25,480 bases of DNA from Firmicutes bacterium UBA4996 (GTDB lineage Bacteria; Bacillota; Limnochordia; Darwinibacteriales; Darwinibacteriaceae), in NCBI GenBank assembly GCA_002396805.1, contig DGYW01000005.1, positions 1 through 25,480 on the forward strand, read 5' to 3'. A program made the position numbers and the translations under genes. Below the pieces are notes generated by a model, which was given only the letters and a program-made list of their open reading frames with translations, was not told where the DNA came from and made no database searches. Positions 1-6,980 of the stretch are shown piece by piece (the first letter of the stretch is position 1; the number at the start of each line of letters is the position of its first letter).

Positions 1-36
1 CGATACTACTTGACACAGTCCTTATTATCGAGTGAA

Positions 37-65
37 TTGACGACGTAGATAAAAACACTTAGAAT
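37..65 (+). promoter_or_regulatory. Putative sigma-A promoter for the first gene
   Basis: TTGACG at 37-42 and TAGAAT at 60-65 are separated by exactly 17 bases, close to the vegetative consensus. The inferred transcript would start near 72 and leave a leader of about 130 bases before the first gene. The leader contains a frame open from 52 to a TAA at 149-151, which could be the tail of a decayed gene but matches nothing I know. Predicted from sequence only. Confidence 0.45.
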
Positions 66-204
66 TACCCTATCGGGAATACTGGGCAGCCGATGTTTCA
101 CTGATTGAGTTTTATGGAAAAACAGGGCAGACTATTCAAACTGTATTTTAAGTCGAGTGGGATTAGGATTGTAAATCAAAAACAGGTGGAGAGGAGGTGA
201 AATC

Positions 205-606
205 ATGGAGACCGTAGCGAATGTTAGAGAGTTACAGAGCACTGTTTATACTTTGGAGAAATACCTTACAGACAAAAAGGAACCAGAGTATGGGTTTGCC
301 TTAGATTTGGTAAAAAGAGGGACTTGCTTTTTGGCTGTGGAAAGTGCCCAAGGTTATAAATTCTATCCAAGCAGATTCATTGGATATGCGGGCAATACCA
401 TGAAAGATCATCTTAACAATGTTTATAAAGATGGGAGAGAGACCAATCCTGCAATTTCCGCTATCGTTGGTCTAAAACCCGAGCCAAATGTTGAGCTTAA
501 CGAGGAATATGTAACATACTGCGAATACTTGGGCTTCACTGCAAGGGATAAGGGAAGCTTTGGTGTTGAAAGAAAGTTTTGGCGGGCCAGTTTCCGTATT
601 GGTTGA
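205..606 (+). CDS. Small protein resembling ScoMcrA/HNH-endonuclease N-terminal domain
   Basis: The product is 133 residues. The start is supported by a very strong ribosome binding site, GAGGAGGTG, just before the ATG. The centre carries a run like FYPSRFIGY, then an N and H, then KDGRETNPAI. I recall this pattern from the N-terminal head domain of some HNH or ScoMcrA-like restriction proteins, where it precedes a nuclease domain. No nuclease domain is present here, and no HNH or PD-(D/E)xK residues are visible. It may be a free-standing binding domain or the remnant of a larger enzyme. No signal peptide or membrane segment is seen. The next gene on the same strand is the metalloprotease-like gene 84 bases downstream, so the two may be co-transcribed. 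Family assignment is from memory and is tentative; function is unknown. Confidence 0.6.
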   Translation: METVANVRELQSTVYTLEKYLTDKKEPEYGFALDLVKRGTCFLAVESAQGYKFYPSRFIGYAGNTMKDHLNNVYKDGRETNPAISAIVGLKPEPNVELNEEYVTYCEYLGFTARDKGSFGVERKFWRASFRIG

Positions 607-690
607 GCATGGGTTGTATTTGTTTGCACTAAGAAAACCATAGTCTTAATTCAATGGCGTTCCACAACTCATATTCGAGGAGCTGATAAT

Positions 691-1911
691 ATGCGGGGGC
701 ATCATGACTTAAATGCTTTATTGAGCGAAGTATTACAACTATACTATAAGGACGAGCGATATCTAACTCCATCCATCTCGTGGTCTAAAGATTTTATGTA
801 TTCTCGGTTCGGCGAATACCAGTATTGTGACAACCATATTATCATTAGCCGGTTGTTAGATACCGATAAGGTATCTGAAGAGGCTATTATGTCCGTAATT
901 TATCATGAACTTTTGCATCAAGAAACATCGGAACATCCGGAAACATTTCAAGAAAAGCTACTACAATTCCCCAGTTATCAAAGACTGAACAACGAATTGG
1001 AAGCATATTTCGATGCTATAGAGAGTATTCCTGAACTTGATCCACCTCGGACGATTGATGCCCCCCTAGACAAAATCGTATTTGTGCTTCTCCCAAATGA
1101 ATATGAGAGGCAATATGTTGAGCAATTTACTTATTATGATAAAGCCTTGTATTTAGAGGCGGACAGAAAAAAAACCTATCCAGACCTGCTCAGTGCGTTC
1201 GTAATCTGGGTCGTTCAGAATGATACAGACACATTTGTGGTGGGTTGGTCGGATAGTGCGGGTATTTACGGAGAAAAGCAAAAAATTGCCCATAAAAAAT
1301 GGGGAGGTTGGAATTTAACCTACCAAGTTAAAACTAAAGTGGAGCAAACCCACTTACTAACGGATTGTTTTTATTACTGTGCAATCCCGAACAAGTGGTT
1401 TCCTAAGAAGCTTATAACGCGAGGTTATTGTTTGGCCTCGGATACATCTTTGTTTGACATTGAAGATGTTCTAACTTACATAAAAAACTACTCCGAAGAC
1501 TTCCACGTTATAGGATTAACGGATAAAGCCATCAATTGTTGCGCCCCTTTAGCTGAAAATGATGCAAAAAAACTTGTGGAATTATCAAAAGAAACCGATT
1601 CGGCTTTTAGATCCCTATGGATAGCGAACCTCGCCGTACAACGGGAACTAACTTATGACACGTTATTTAATCGCGCGGTTGCGCTTCAGTATGCATTATT
1701 ATTTCATGATGCACTTGAAGTCTTCTTGGAAGCTTCTCAGTTAGCTCCGAATATCCCCGAAGCAAAGATGGAAGCGATCAGATTATGCGCGATGCTAGAT
1801 GAAAAAGAATTGGCTCGGGAACTGATCCAAAGTTTATCCGGAGAGGATCTTCGGGCGTACTTTGGATCAGCACTAGGGGGGGGAATTTACAAGTTTGTGG
1901 TACAACAATAA
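691..1911 (+). CDS. Zincin-like metallopeptidase (SprT/YgjP-like) with helical repeat C-terminus
   Basis: This 406-residue soluble protein has a GAGGAG ribosome binding site seven bases before its ATG. Residues 72-82 read HELLH followed by five residues and a further H. This gives a HExxHxxxxxH zinc site (H72, E73, H76, H82) of the SprT/YgjP/M48-like type, with an acidic NELEAYFD helix shortly after. The middle part, about residues 110-290, is rich in aromatic residues and not recognised. The last about 90 residues resemble TPR helices (ALEVFLEASQLAPNIPEAK). The active-site motif is seen directly. Peptidase activity follows from the fold class, and the substrate is unknown. It lies between a small ScoMcrA-like gene and a strong terminator, so it probably ends a two-gene unit. 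Confidence 0.65.
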   Translation: MRGHHDLNALLSEVLQLYYKDERYLTPSISWSKDFMYSRFGEYQYCDNHIIISRLLDTDKVSEEAIMSVIYHELLHQETSEHPETFQEKLLQFPSYQRLNNELEAYFDAIESIPELDPPRTIDAPLDKIVFVLLPNEYERQYVEQFTYYDKALYLEADRKKTYPDLLSAFVIWVVQNDTDTFVVGWSDSAGIYGEKQKIAHKKWGGWNLTYQVKTKVEQTHLLTDCFYYCAIPNKWFPKKLITRGYCLASDTSLFDIEDVLTYIKNYSEDFHVIGLTDKAINCCAPLAENDAKKLVELSKETDSAFRSLWIANLAVQRELTYDTLFNRAVALQYALLFHDALEVFLEASQLAPNIPEAKMEAIRLCAMLDEKELARELIQSLSGEDLRAYFGSALGGGIYKFVVQQ

Positions 1912-2090
1912 GAACGGGGGAGCGTCTCTGCTTGGGTCGCGAAATTCGCAGGTCAATTCGCTGAGTTTTGTTTAGTACTTCTCCAGATTCCGTATGGGTA
2001 CTGCAGTGCAGTGTCTTGGTTACGCATTAGGCAGATCGCTATTCTACGTGGCCTAACGATCGTGTATTATCACTTTGTAGTCCGGTGAAA

Positions 2091-2136
2091 CAAAAGAGCC
2101 CGATACCTTGTTCAAACTAGGTATCGGGCTCTTTTG
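2091..2136. terminator. Bidirectional rho-independent terminator
   Basis: A perfect 18-base inverted repeat (2091-2108 with 2119-2136) encloses a 10-base loop. The arm starts with AAAAGAGCCC, so each strand ends its stem with a T run. It sits between the convergent ends of the metallopeptidase gene and the minus-strand lipoprotein gene, as expected for a shared terminator. The rest of 1912-2167 holds nothing recognisable. Confidence 0.9.
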
Positions 2137-2167
2137 TGGTGGTAGTTCGTGATCTAACAGGCGAGAT

Positions 2168-3157
2168 CTAGTTGCGCTCTATCAAGCTTGCTGGGGAGAT
2201 GGTAGTTGTCGTCTCAGGCAATGCTGGGAAAACAGCGTCATAGCCGTTGATCAGATCTAGTGCATAATTGATGATCTCCCACACACGTTGCGTAGTGACC
2301 TCATAATCATAATTGCCGAAATGGGGTCCAACGTGTAGCCACCACCAATTGCCTTTGCTATTATCGATTTTATATAATACTACATCATCGCTACCTTCTG
2401 TGGAGCCAGCTTGAATAAGGTCATTACGGCGAGTAAACCCTTCCACCCCATCAAGGGAGTTGTAGATTCTCGCATCGCCAGGTGCTCCCAGCTCGTTTCC
2501 GGTAACTGGCTTCACCCAATGCAATTCCCCTTCGGATTCGTAGTCCCAATATACCTCTGCTTGATAATCTCCGGTAATCCAATACATAAGGGGGACTATA
2601 CTGCTATCTAGAGTAACAATGACCCTTCCGGTAAACTCGCTAAGGTCGAAACTAGCACCTACATCACTAAGTACCAGTACATCATATCCTGTTGGTGCGT
2701 CCGTTAATAGATTATTCTCTTCAACAACGATGTCATACTTCGTGTCAGCCACATTATCTGGGGGTGCTATCACTCTCATGCCACCAGAAAAGTGCTCGTA
2801 GTCCTCATACATATACCACAGGATCTTATTGCCGACGCGTTGAAATGTCAGGCTGGAGCCGCTCTGTTTCGTAATTTTCGCTCTTTGAGGCGGAGTGAAC
2901 AAATACCCTGGCTGGGGCTCAGGTGTAACCGTCACTGTACCAGTAACCTTTGCCTCCCATTTTCCGTCCGCTTTGGTAACGGCATATCCCGTAGTCCCAC
3001 CAGAAATAGCTAATCTCACACCACCAAGGCCATTGCCTTCGGTGTCGGTCACCCGCCCGGATATTTTATAACTACCCACGCCTATACAGCCTGTTAGTGT
3101 TATTAACACTAACACGGCCAGAGAAAAGACATACCTTCGTCGCAATTGATACGCCAT
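2168..3157 (-). CDS. Lipoprotein with carboxypeptidase-regulatory-like beta domain
   Basis: I place the start at the ATG near 3157 rather than a GTG two codons earlier, because the GGAGG site abuts that GTG but is correctly spaced for the ATG. The product is 329 residues. It has a basic N-terminus, a hydrophobic stretch and a lipobox LTGC with C24 as the lipid-bearing cysteine. Residues of about 32-100 have the ISGRVTD..GNGLGGVRLAI pattern of a carboxypeptidase regulatory-like (transthyretin-type) beta-sandwich. The remaining 220 residues have alternating strand motifs such as YDVLVLSDVG and GRVIVTLDSS, which hint at a Rossmann-like or glutamine-amidotransferase-like fold. That second assignment is a guess. 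It is rich in tryptophan and tyrosine, as in surface carbohydrate-binding proteins. It appears monocistronic. Confidence 0.75.
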   Translation of the reverse strand: MAYQLRRRYVFSLAVLVLITLTGCIGVGSYKISGRVTDTEGNGLGGVRLAISGGTTGYAVTKADGKWEAKVTGTVTVTPEPQPGYLFTPPQRAKITKQSGSSLTFQRVGNKILWYMYEDYEHFSGGMRVIAPPDNVADTKYDIVVEENNLLTDAPTGYDVLVLSDVGASFDLSEFTGRVIVTLDSSIVPLMYWITGDYQAEVYWDYESEGELHWVKPVTGNELGAPGDARIYNSLDGVEGFTRRNDLIQAGSTEGSDDVVLYKIDNSKGNWWWLHVGPHFGNYDYEVTTQRVWEIINYALDLINGYDAVFPALPETTTTISPASLIERN

Positions 3158-3551
3158 TTCCACTCCTCCAATCCCATTCTTGTTTGATGAATTCTGATGT
3201 CCGCGTACATATTATGACCGATGTTTTCGGGTATGCACCTCCGTCCATGAAATCCAGACCAAGACTTCTGCCAAAAACGAACCTCTCCTAAATGTAGCGA
3301 AAGTTGGCGAGGATTCCTTTGATACTTGGAAGTATATTTATACAGAACGGCCGAGTTAATGCGGAGCGAGCGCTGTTAATGGGGTTCTTCGTCTTCTTAC
3401 CACTTCGTAGGAATGATACGGGGTAAGCAAATATTTTTCTACACTTTGATAATATTTTATCATTGACGTTAATTTCATAACAAAGTATAATGAATATATA
3501 ATGAACGCGTGACGAGGCGTTTCTATGGGTCTTGTCCCAAGGAGGCTAACC
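3158..3551. other. Divergent intergenic region between lipoprotein and cofactor/formate operon
   Basis: This stretch separates two divergent genes. Its right side holds the strong promoter annotated separately. On its left side only the ribosome binding site of the minus-strand lipoprotein gene is clear; I see no convincing promoter for that gene. The transcribed leader of the plus-strand operon would be only about 50 bases. That is too short for a Moco, tungsten-cofactor or other large riboswitch. No tRNA, repeat or coding remnant is evident. Confidence 0.6.
3463..3491 (+). promoter_or_regulatory. Strong sigma-A-like promoter of the cofactor/formate dehydrogenase operon
   Basis: TTGACG at 3463-3468 and a perfect TATAAT at 3486-3491 are 17 bases apart, with an AT-rich spacer and upstream region. 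The inferred start is near 3498. No comparably good promoter or terminator is seen among the tightly spaced plus-strand genes that follow to 14325, so this is probably the main promoter of the whole block. Internal promoters cannot be excluded. Confidence 0.7.
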
Positions 3552-4034
3552 ATGAAAAAGATTGCAATCCTGTCCCTTGTCGTGTTAATTTTGGTGTTTG
3601 GCTCCGGGTTAAACCCGTTGGTGGTGGAGAGCTCCACCTTGGCTAAACAAGTTATCCTTACCTTTGAGGGAGTCGCGGTGGAACAAATGACACGGGAAGA
3701 GTTTCTCGCCTTGGAGCAGATGACAGTTGAGCTGTCGCGCACAAACTCAAGGGGAAAAACCACCACAGGCACTTATTCTGGCGTTCATTGGAAGGTGCTG
3801 GCCCCATTTATTGGAGCTCAAGATGCTAAGAGCATCAGAGTCGTGGCTTCAGACGGGTTTGAACAAGCTTACTCTTCGGATATTCTGGAGGATCCCGATT
3901 CCCTTTTTGCTCTTTACAAGGACGGAGAACCCATTACTGAAGAAGCCCAAAACGGTCAGGTGTGGTTTTGTGCCAGTGAGCAGTATACCGCTGATTACTG
4001 GGCAAAGTTTATCGTTAAGATCATAGTACAGTGA
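3552..4034 (+). CDS. Exported SUOX-fold (oxidoreductase molybdopterin-domain-like) protein A
   Basis: The start is set by AAGGAGG at 3539-3545 in front of ATG 3552. An in-frame ATG at 3525 has no ribosome binding site. The 160-residue product starts MKKIAILSLVVLILVF, a signal peptide or anchor. The mature part has the pattern of the sulfite-oxidase-type molybdopterin domain: Y-SGVHWKVLAPF, then VVASDGF, a DGEPI turn, and a final W-KFI-KI strand. It is far shorter than real family enzymes, and the segment bearing the molybdenum-ligating cysteine is absent. It is therefore probably a non-catalytic binding or scaffold domain. A related domain lies four genes downstream (5633-6169). The stop overlaps the next gene's GTG by four bases, so translation is coupled to the ECF component. 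The fold is inferred by pattern; ligand and role are unknown. Confidence 0.7.
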   Translation: MKKIAILSLVVLILVFGSGLNPLVVESSTLAKQVILTFEGVAVEQMTREEFLALEQMTVELSRTNSRGKTTTGTYSGVHWKVLAPFIGAQDAKSIRVVASDGFEQAYSSDILEDPDSLFALYKDGEPITEEAQNGQVWFCASEQYTADYWAKFIVKIIVQ

Positions 4035-4615
4035 GCCAATCACCACAATTACCGAGCAAGAAACCTCACTTTCTCCTCGCAGATTACATCATCCTCAGTA
4101 TGCTGGCTGCTGTTGGTATAGCCCTAAAGGGAGTTATCGTACCATTAGCAGCCATTGCTACAGGTCCTTTCTACATTCCAGGCGGAGTGCTGGCTGGCGG
4201 CTTTTATATGATGTTTTTGGTTCTGGGTCCAGCCCTCATAGGTAAACGGGGTGCTGCCTTCCTGGTGTCCTTAATTCAAGCTCTGCTAGTCACAATTATC
4301 GGCACACCCGGTTCCCACGGCCCAGTTAGCCTTTTTACCTACACAGTATCAGGAATAGCAGTAGAACTATGGTTTTTCTTAAGCAGACATACTGGATGCT
4401 GTGCCCTTTGTTGCTTTATAGGAGGCATGGTGGCAAATGTGGCTGGTAGCTTCGGGGTTAACCTTGTAATGTTCAATCTACCCTTTGTCCCCCTGTTACT
4501 TTCTCTCTGCGTTGCAGCCCTTTCTGGTGGACTAGGCGGCCTTCTGGCCAACACAGTGGTTAAGAAGATTAAACGGTCCGTCGGGGGGAATTTAGGTGCG
4601 TGGAAGTCTAGATAG
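4031..4615 (+). CDS. ECF transporter S component, substrate unknown
   Basis: This 194-residue integral membrane protein starts with GTG inside the stop of the preceding gene. It has about five or six hydrophobic helices, a basic tail (KKIKR) and the glycine-rich FYIPGGVLAGGFYMMFLV stretch (about residues 47-64). The last feature is typical of substrate-binding S components of energy-coupling-factor importers of the YkoE/thiamine-like branch. In that class the S component binds a vitamin or metal outside the cell and works with a shared EcfA-A'-T module, which is not in this window. Its partners here are exported SUOX-like proteins and a phosphodiesterase-type lipoprotein, followed by molybdopterin genes. 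A pterin or cofactor precursor is therefore a possible cargo, but that is inference. Thiamine precursors are the obvious alternative. Confidence 0.75.
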   Translation: MSQSPQLPSKKPHFLLADYIILSMLAAVGIALKGVIVPLAAIATGPFYIPGGVLAGGFYMMFLVLGPALIGKRGAAFLVSLIQALLVTIIGTPGSHGPVSLFTYTVSGIAVELWFFLSRHTGCCALCCFIGGMVANVAGSFGVNLVMFNLPFVPLLLSLCVAALSGGLGGLLANTVVKKIKRSVGGNLGAWKSR

Positions 4616-5609
4616 ATTTTACCTAGTAATCATAGTCTTCTTTTTCGCTCTACTTCTTTCTGGATGTAGCAAGCAAGCTACTAGTGATCCTGTGGTATCC
4701 CCTACGGAGTCTCACCCCAATGAACACTCTGTCCGCCTCATAGACGGAAAATGCGAAGTCACTTTCTTAGGCGAGCAGGTGGTTTTAGAGACCACCAACA
4801 GATCCGCTGTAGCTTACTTTGAGAATGGCACTCAGGAAGAAGTCCCCCTAACAGACCTTTTTGAGTGGAGGGGCAATTCAGCAGATTACATTGGTCCTCA
4901 GGACATTATTGGTGTGTGGGTAGACGCTCCAGAGCTTTCCGTTACCCATGTAGCCCCCGAGGCTCTCGCTGCCCTAGAACTCGGCCGAGTACTCATTATT
5001 TTGCTGGACGGTTTAAGCTATTACGATCTAGAAGAACTAAAACCTGTCTTCTTGTCGGGAAAAACCATGCAGTCGGCTCGCACCGTAATGCCTTCCATTT
5101 CTCCAGTTGCCCTTGCCACCATATTAACAGGCAAGTTTCCTAACGAGACAGGTATTACCTCTAGGGATACCCGTCAGCTGCAGGTAGATGACATTTTTGT
5201 GGCAGCAGTGAAGCTAGGCAAAAGCTCCGCCATGGTGGAAGGCTCTCGTAAGTTAATTAACACCAGTATCGATCAGCTTTTAAACCCCGACATCAGCGGT
5301 GATGGGAGCACTGATGATGAAGTCTTTGCTTGTGCTAAGGCACAGTTAGATGCCGGGGTGGATCTTATTTTTGTTCATTTTCATGGCTACGATGATCTAG
5401 CCCACACCTACGGACCCTTGAGTCCGGAAACCTCCGTCAAAATGCTTGAGCTCGATGCTTATGTTGAAACGCTTTGTGCAGGTTTTTCCGGCATGGTTCT
5501 GGTCATTGCTGATCATGGTCAGCATGGCACCACAGGAGATAAGTTGGGAGATCATGGAGAATTTCGTCTGTTGGATCTGACCATCCCCTGGATTCAGTGG
5601 GAGCAATAA
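4596..5609 (+). CDS. Alkaline phosphatase superfamily (type I phosphodiesterase/nucleotide pyrophosphatase-like) lipoprotein
   Basis: GTG 4596 follows a GGGGGGAA site and overlaps the S-component gene by 20 bases. The 337-residue product has a lipobox LLSGC with C24, so it is anchored on the outer face of the membrane. Residues of about 40-125 form an unassigned small domain. From residue 130 the metal-dependent phosphatase core is clear. It has LLDG (D138), a nucleophile loop MPSISPVA (probably S169, where Thr is usual), a DDLAHTYGP metal site (D266 or D267, H270), IADHG (D306, H307) and DHGEF (H320). These are the two-metal ligands of the nucleotide pyrophosphatase/phosphodiesterase family, which cleaves phosphodiesters or phosphomonoesters. 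In this cassette it could dephosphorylate or split a nucleotide-type cofactor before uptake. The catalytic class is well supported; the substrate is not known. Confidence 0.85.
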   Translation: MRGSLDRFYLVIIVFFFALLLSGCSKQATSDPVVSPTESHPNEHSVRLIDGKCEVTFLGEQVVLETTNRSAVAYFENGTQEEVPLTDLFEWRGNSADYIGPQDIIGVWVDAPELSVTHVAPEALAALELGRVLIILLDGLSYYDLEELKPVFLSGKTMQSARTVMPSISPVALATILTGKFPNETGITSRDTRQLQVDDIFVAAVKLGKSSAMVEGSRKLINTSIDQLLNPDISGDGSTDDEVFACAKAQLDAGVDLIFVHFHGYDDLAHTYGPLSPETSVKMLELDAYVETLCAGFSGMVLVIADHGQHGTTGDKLGDHGEFRLLDLTIPWIQWEQ

Positions 5610-5632
5610 CAGATGGTGGGGGTAAAAAGCAC

Positions 5633-6169
5633 ATGACCGAGAAGAAGAGGATGGAGAAACATACTAGCTTAATCCTCACAACCCTGATCATATTGGTTTT
5701 TGCGGTAGCGGTCCTAGCCTATCTCAACACAGGGGATCTTGATTTAAAGAAAAAGCTCGAGATGAACGCAGAATTTCAGCTTTTGTATGGAGACTTCGCC
5801 TACTTAGTAACCATGGAGGATGTACTGGATCTTAATCCAATTGAGTTTGGAGCGATCATGCGTACCAGTACAACGCAGGCTACTCCAGTGAGCTTTACTG
5901 GTGTTGAATTAACAAAGCTGTTGGCCAGGTACGGCATTCCAATTGAGGCAGGGTCAACCGTTCAGATCAATGCTCTAGATGGTTATGCTTCAGTATTTAC
6001 AGCTGAAGAAGTCCTGACCCCTGAAAATGTGTTCTTGTGCATATATATGAATGGAGAGGTTCTTAAGCCTAAAAAAGCAGGCGGCTTTGGACCCTATCTT
6101 GTGGTAATTAGAAATGTCCAGTTTGCCCAGCGCTGGTGCAAATTTGTGGAGGAGATTGTTGTGAGATAA
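5633..6169 (+). CDS. Membrane-anchored SUOX-fold protein B
   Basis: I choose ATG 5633, which follows GGTGGGGG. An in-frame GTG at 5597 lies within the previous coding region. The product is 178 residues, with a basic N-terminus and one hydrophobic signal-anchor at about 12-31, leaving the rest outside. The soluble domain shows the SUOX-type signature: FTGVELTKLLARYGI, then ALDGYAS, NGEVL, a GGFGPYLVV segment and a closing RWCKFVEEI-V strand. This resembles C-terminal portions of molybdopterin-domain oxidoreductases but lacks the N-terminal molybdenum-ligand region. It is a diverged paralogue of the protein at 3552-4034, and the pair brackets the S component and the phosphodiesterase. A 58-base gap separates it from mobB. 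Domain call is by pattern; role is unknown. Confidence 0.7.
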   Translation: MTEKKRMEKHTSLILTTLIILVFAVAVLAYLNTGDLDLKKKLEMNAEFQLLYGDFAYLVTMEDVLDLNPIEFGAIMRTSTTQATPVSFTGVELTKLLARYGIPIEAGSTVQINALDGYASVFTAEEVLTPENVFLCIYMNGEVLKPKKAGGFGPYLVVIRNVQFAQRWCKFVEEIVVR

Positions 6170-6227
6170 AAACCACATAGATGACCGAAGGGTGCAGGGG
6201 CAAGACGGTGCAGAAAGGAGATTCACC

Positions 6228-6980
6228 ATGAAAGCAATAGCTGTTAATGGTATCACAAGATCTGGAAAAACCACTGTCTGCGAGGTGCTCATTGCCGGGC
6301 TGCGTCAACGGGGCTACACTGTTGGTTCGGTGAAGGAGATTCACTTTGAGGGTTTCGCCATCGATCCCGATCCTACGACTAATACCAGACGGCATCGGAC
6401 AGCAGGCTCCCAGCTTGTGACCGCCAGGGGCATATCTGAAACGGATATCCTTTATCAGTCCATGCTCCCCATGGAAGAAATCTTCCGACACTATGACCAC
6501 GACTACGTTATTTTGGAAGGCGTCACCGATTGCAATGTCCCTCGCATTATTACTGCTCATAATCGAGAGGAGGTAGAACGGCTTCTGGACCGGCGGGTGG
6601 TTGCGGTTTCAGGAGTCTTGGCAAATACTGTTTCTAAAGAGGTTTTAGGTCTGCCGGTCTTTCACGCCTTAGATGACCCGGAAACATTAGTGGACTTTGT
6701 GGAAGAATGGGCTTTTGAACCCCTCCCTAACTTTGACCCTGATTGTTGCACTCGCTGTGGCTATACCTGCCGGGAGCTGGCAGGTATGATCGCTTGGCAA
6801 AAGGCTAAAAGGGAAGACTGCATCCTCTGGTCTCAGGAAACGGAGCTTCTGATTAATGGGACTCCGATTTCCATGGTGCCCTTTGTCCAAAACATTCTCA
6901 GAAATGCCGTCTTAGGTGTGGTCCGTGAATTACAAGGGTTTCAGGAACATAGTCAGATTGAAGTTAGGTTTAGGATATGA
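6228..6980 (+). CDS. mobB: Molybdopterin-guanine dinucleotide biosynthesis protein MobB with Cys-rich C-terminal extension
   Basis: AAAGGAG precedes ATG 6228, giving 250 residues. Residues 8-15 form a P-loop (GITRSGKT), followed by the MobB-like switch features TVGSVKEIHFE and a long TNTRRHRTAGSQLV stretch. MobB is a GTP-binding partner of MobA in attaching GMP to molybdopterin. Standard MobB is about 160-175 residues. Here a C-terminal extension carries C174-x2-C177-x3-C181-x16-C198 (plus C173), resembling small 4Fe-4S cluster domains. Its last four bases overlap the next gene (ATGA), so both are translationally coupled. Its place beside formate dehydrogenase and mobA supports a role in bis-MGD formation. 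The function of the extension is not established. Confidence 0.85.
   Translation: MKAIAVNGITRSGKTTVCEVLIAGLRQRGYTVGSVKEIHFEGFAIDPDPTTNTRRHRTAGSQLVTARGISETDILYQSMLPMEEIFRHYDHDYVILEGVTDCNVPRIITAHNREEVERLLDRRVVAVSGVLANTVSKEVLGLPVFHALDDPETLVDFVEEWAFEPLPNFDPDCCTRCGYTCRELAGMIAWQKAKREDCILWSQETELLINGTPISMVPFVQNILRNAVLGVVRELQGFQEHSQIEVRFRI

Noticed and set aside
1..151. Possible decayed 3' end of an upstream gene in frame 52-151
   Set aside because: The frame is about 30 codons, has no recognisable similarity and would overlap the predicted promoter; not supportable as a pseudogene.
3492..3551. Molybdenum-cofactor or other riboswitch in the operon leader
   Set aside because: The leader is only about 50 bases and shows just weak short hairpins, which is far too small for a Moco riboswitch.
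3525..3551. Alternative ATG start nine codons upstream for the first SUOX-like protein
   Set aside because: There is no ribosome binding site before it, whereas AAGGAGG is ideally placed for ATG 3552, which also gives a clean signal peptide.
3356..3772. Minus-strand open frame of 138 codons
   Set aside because: It covers the strong operon promoter and the start of the SUOX-like gene, lacks a ribosome binding site and resembles no protein.
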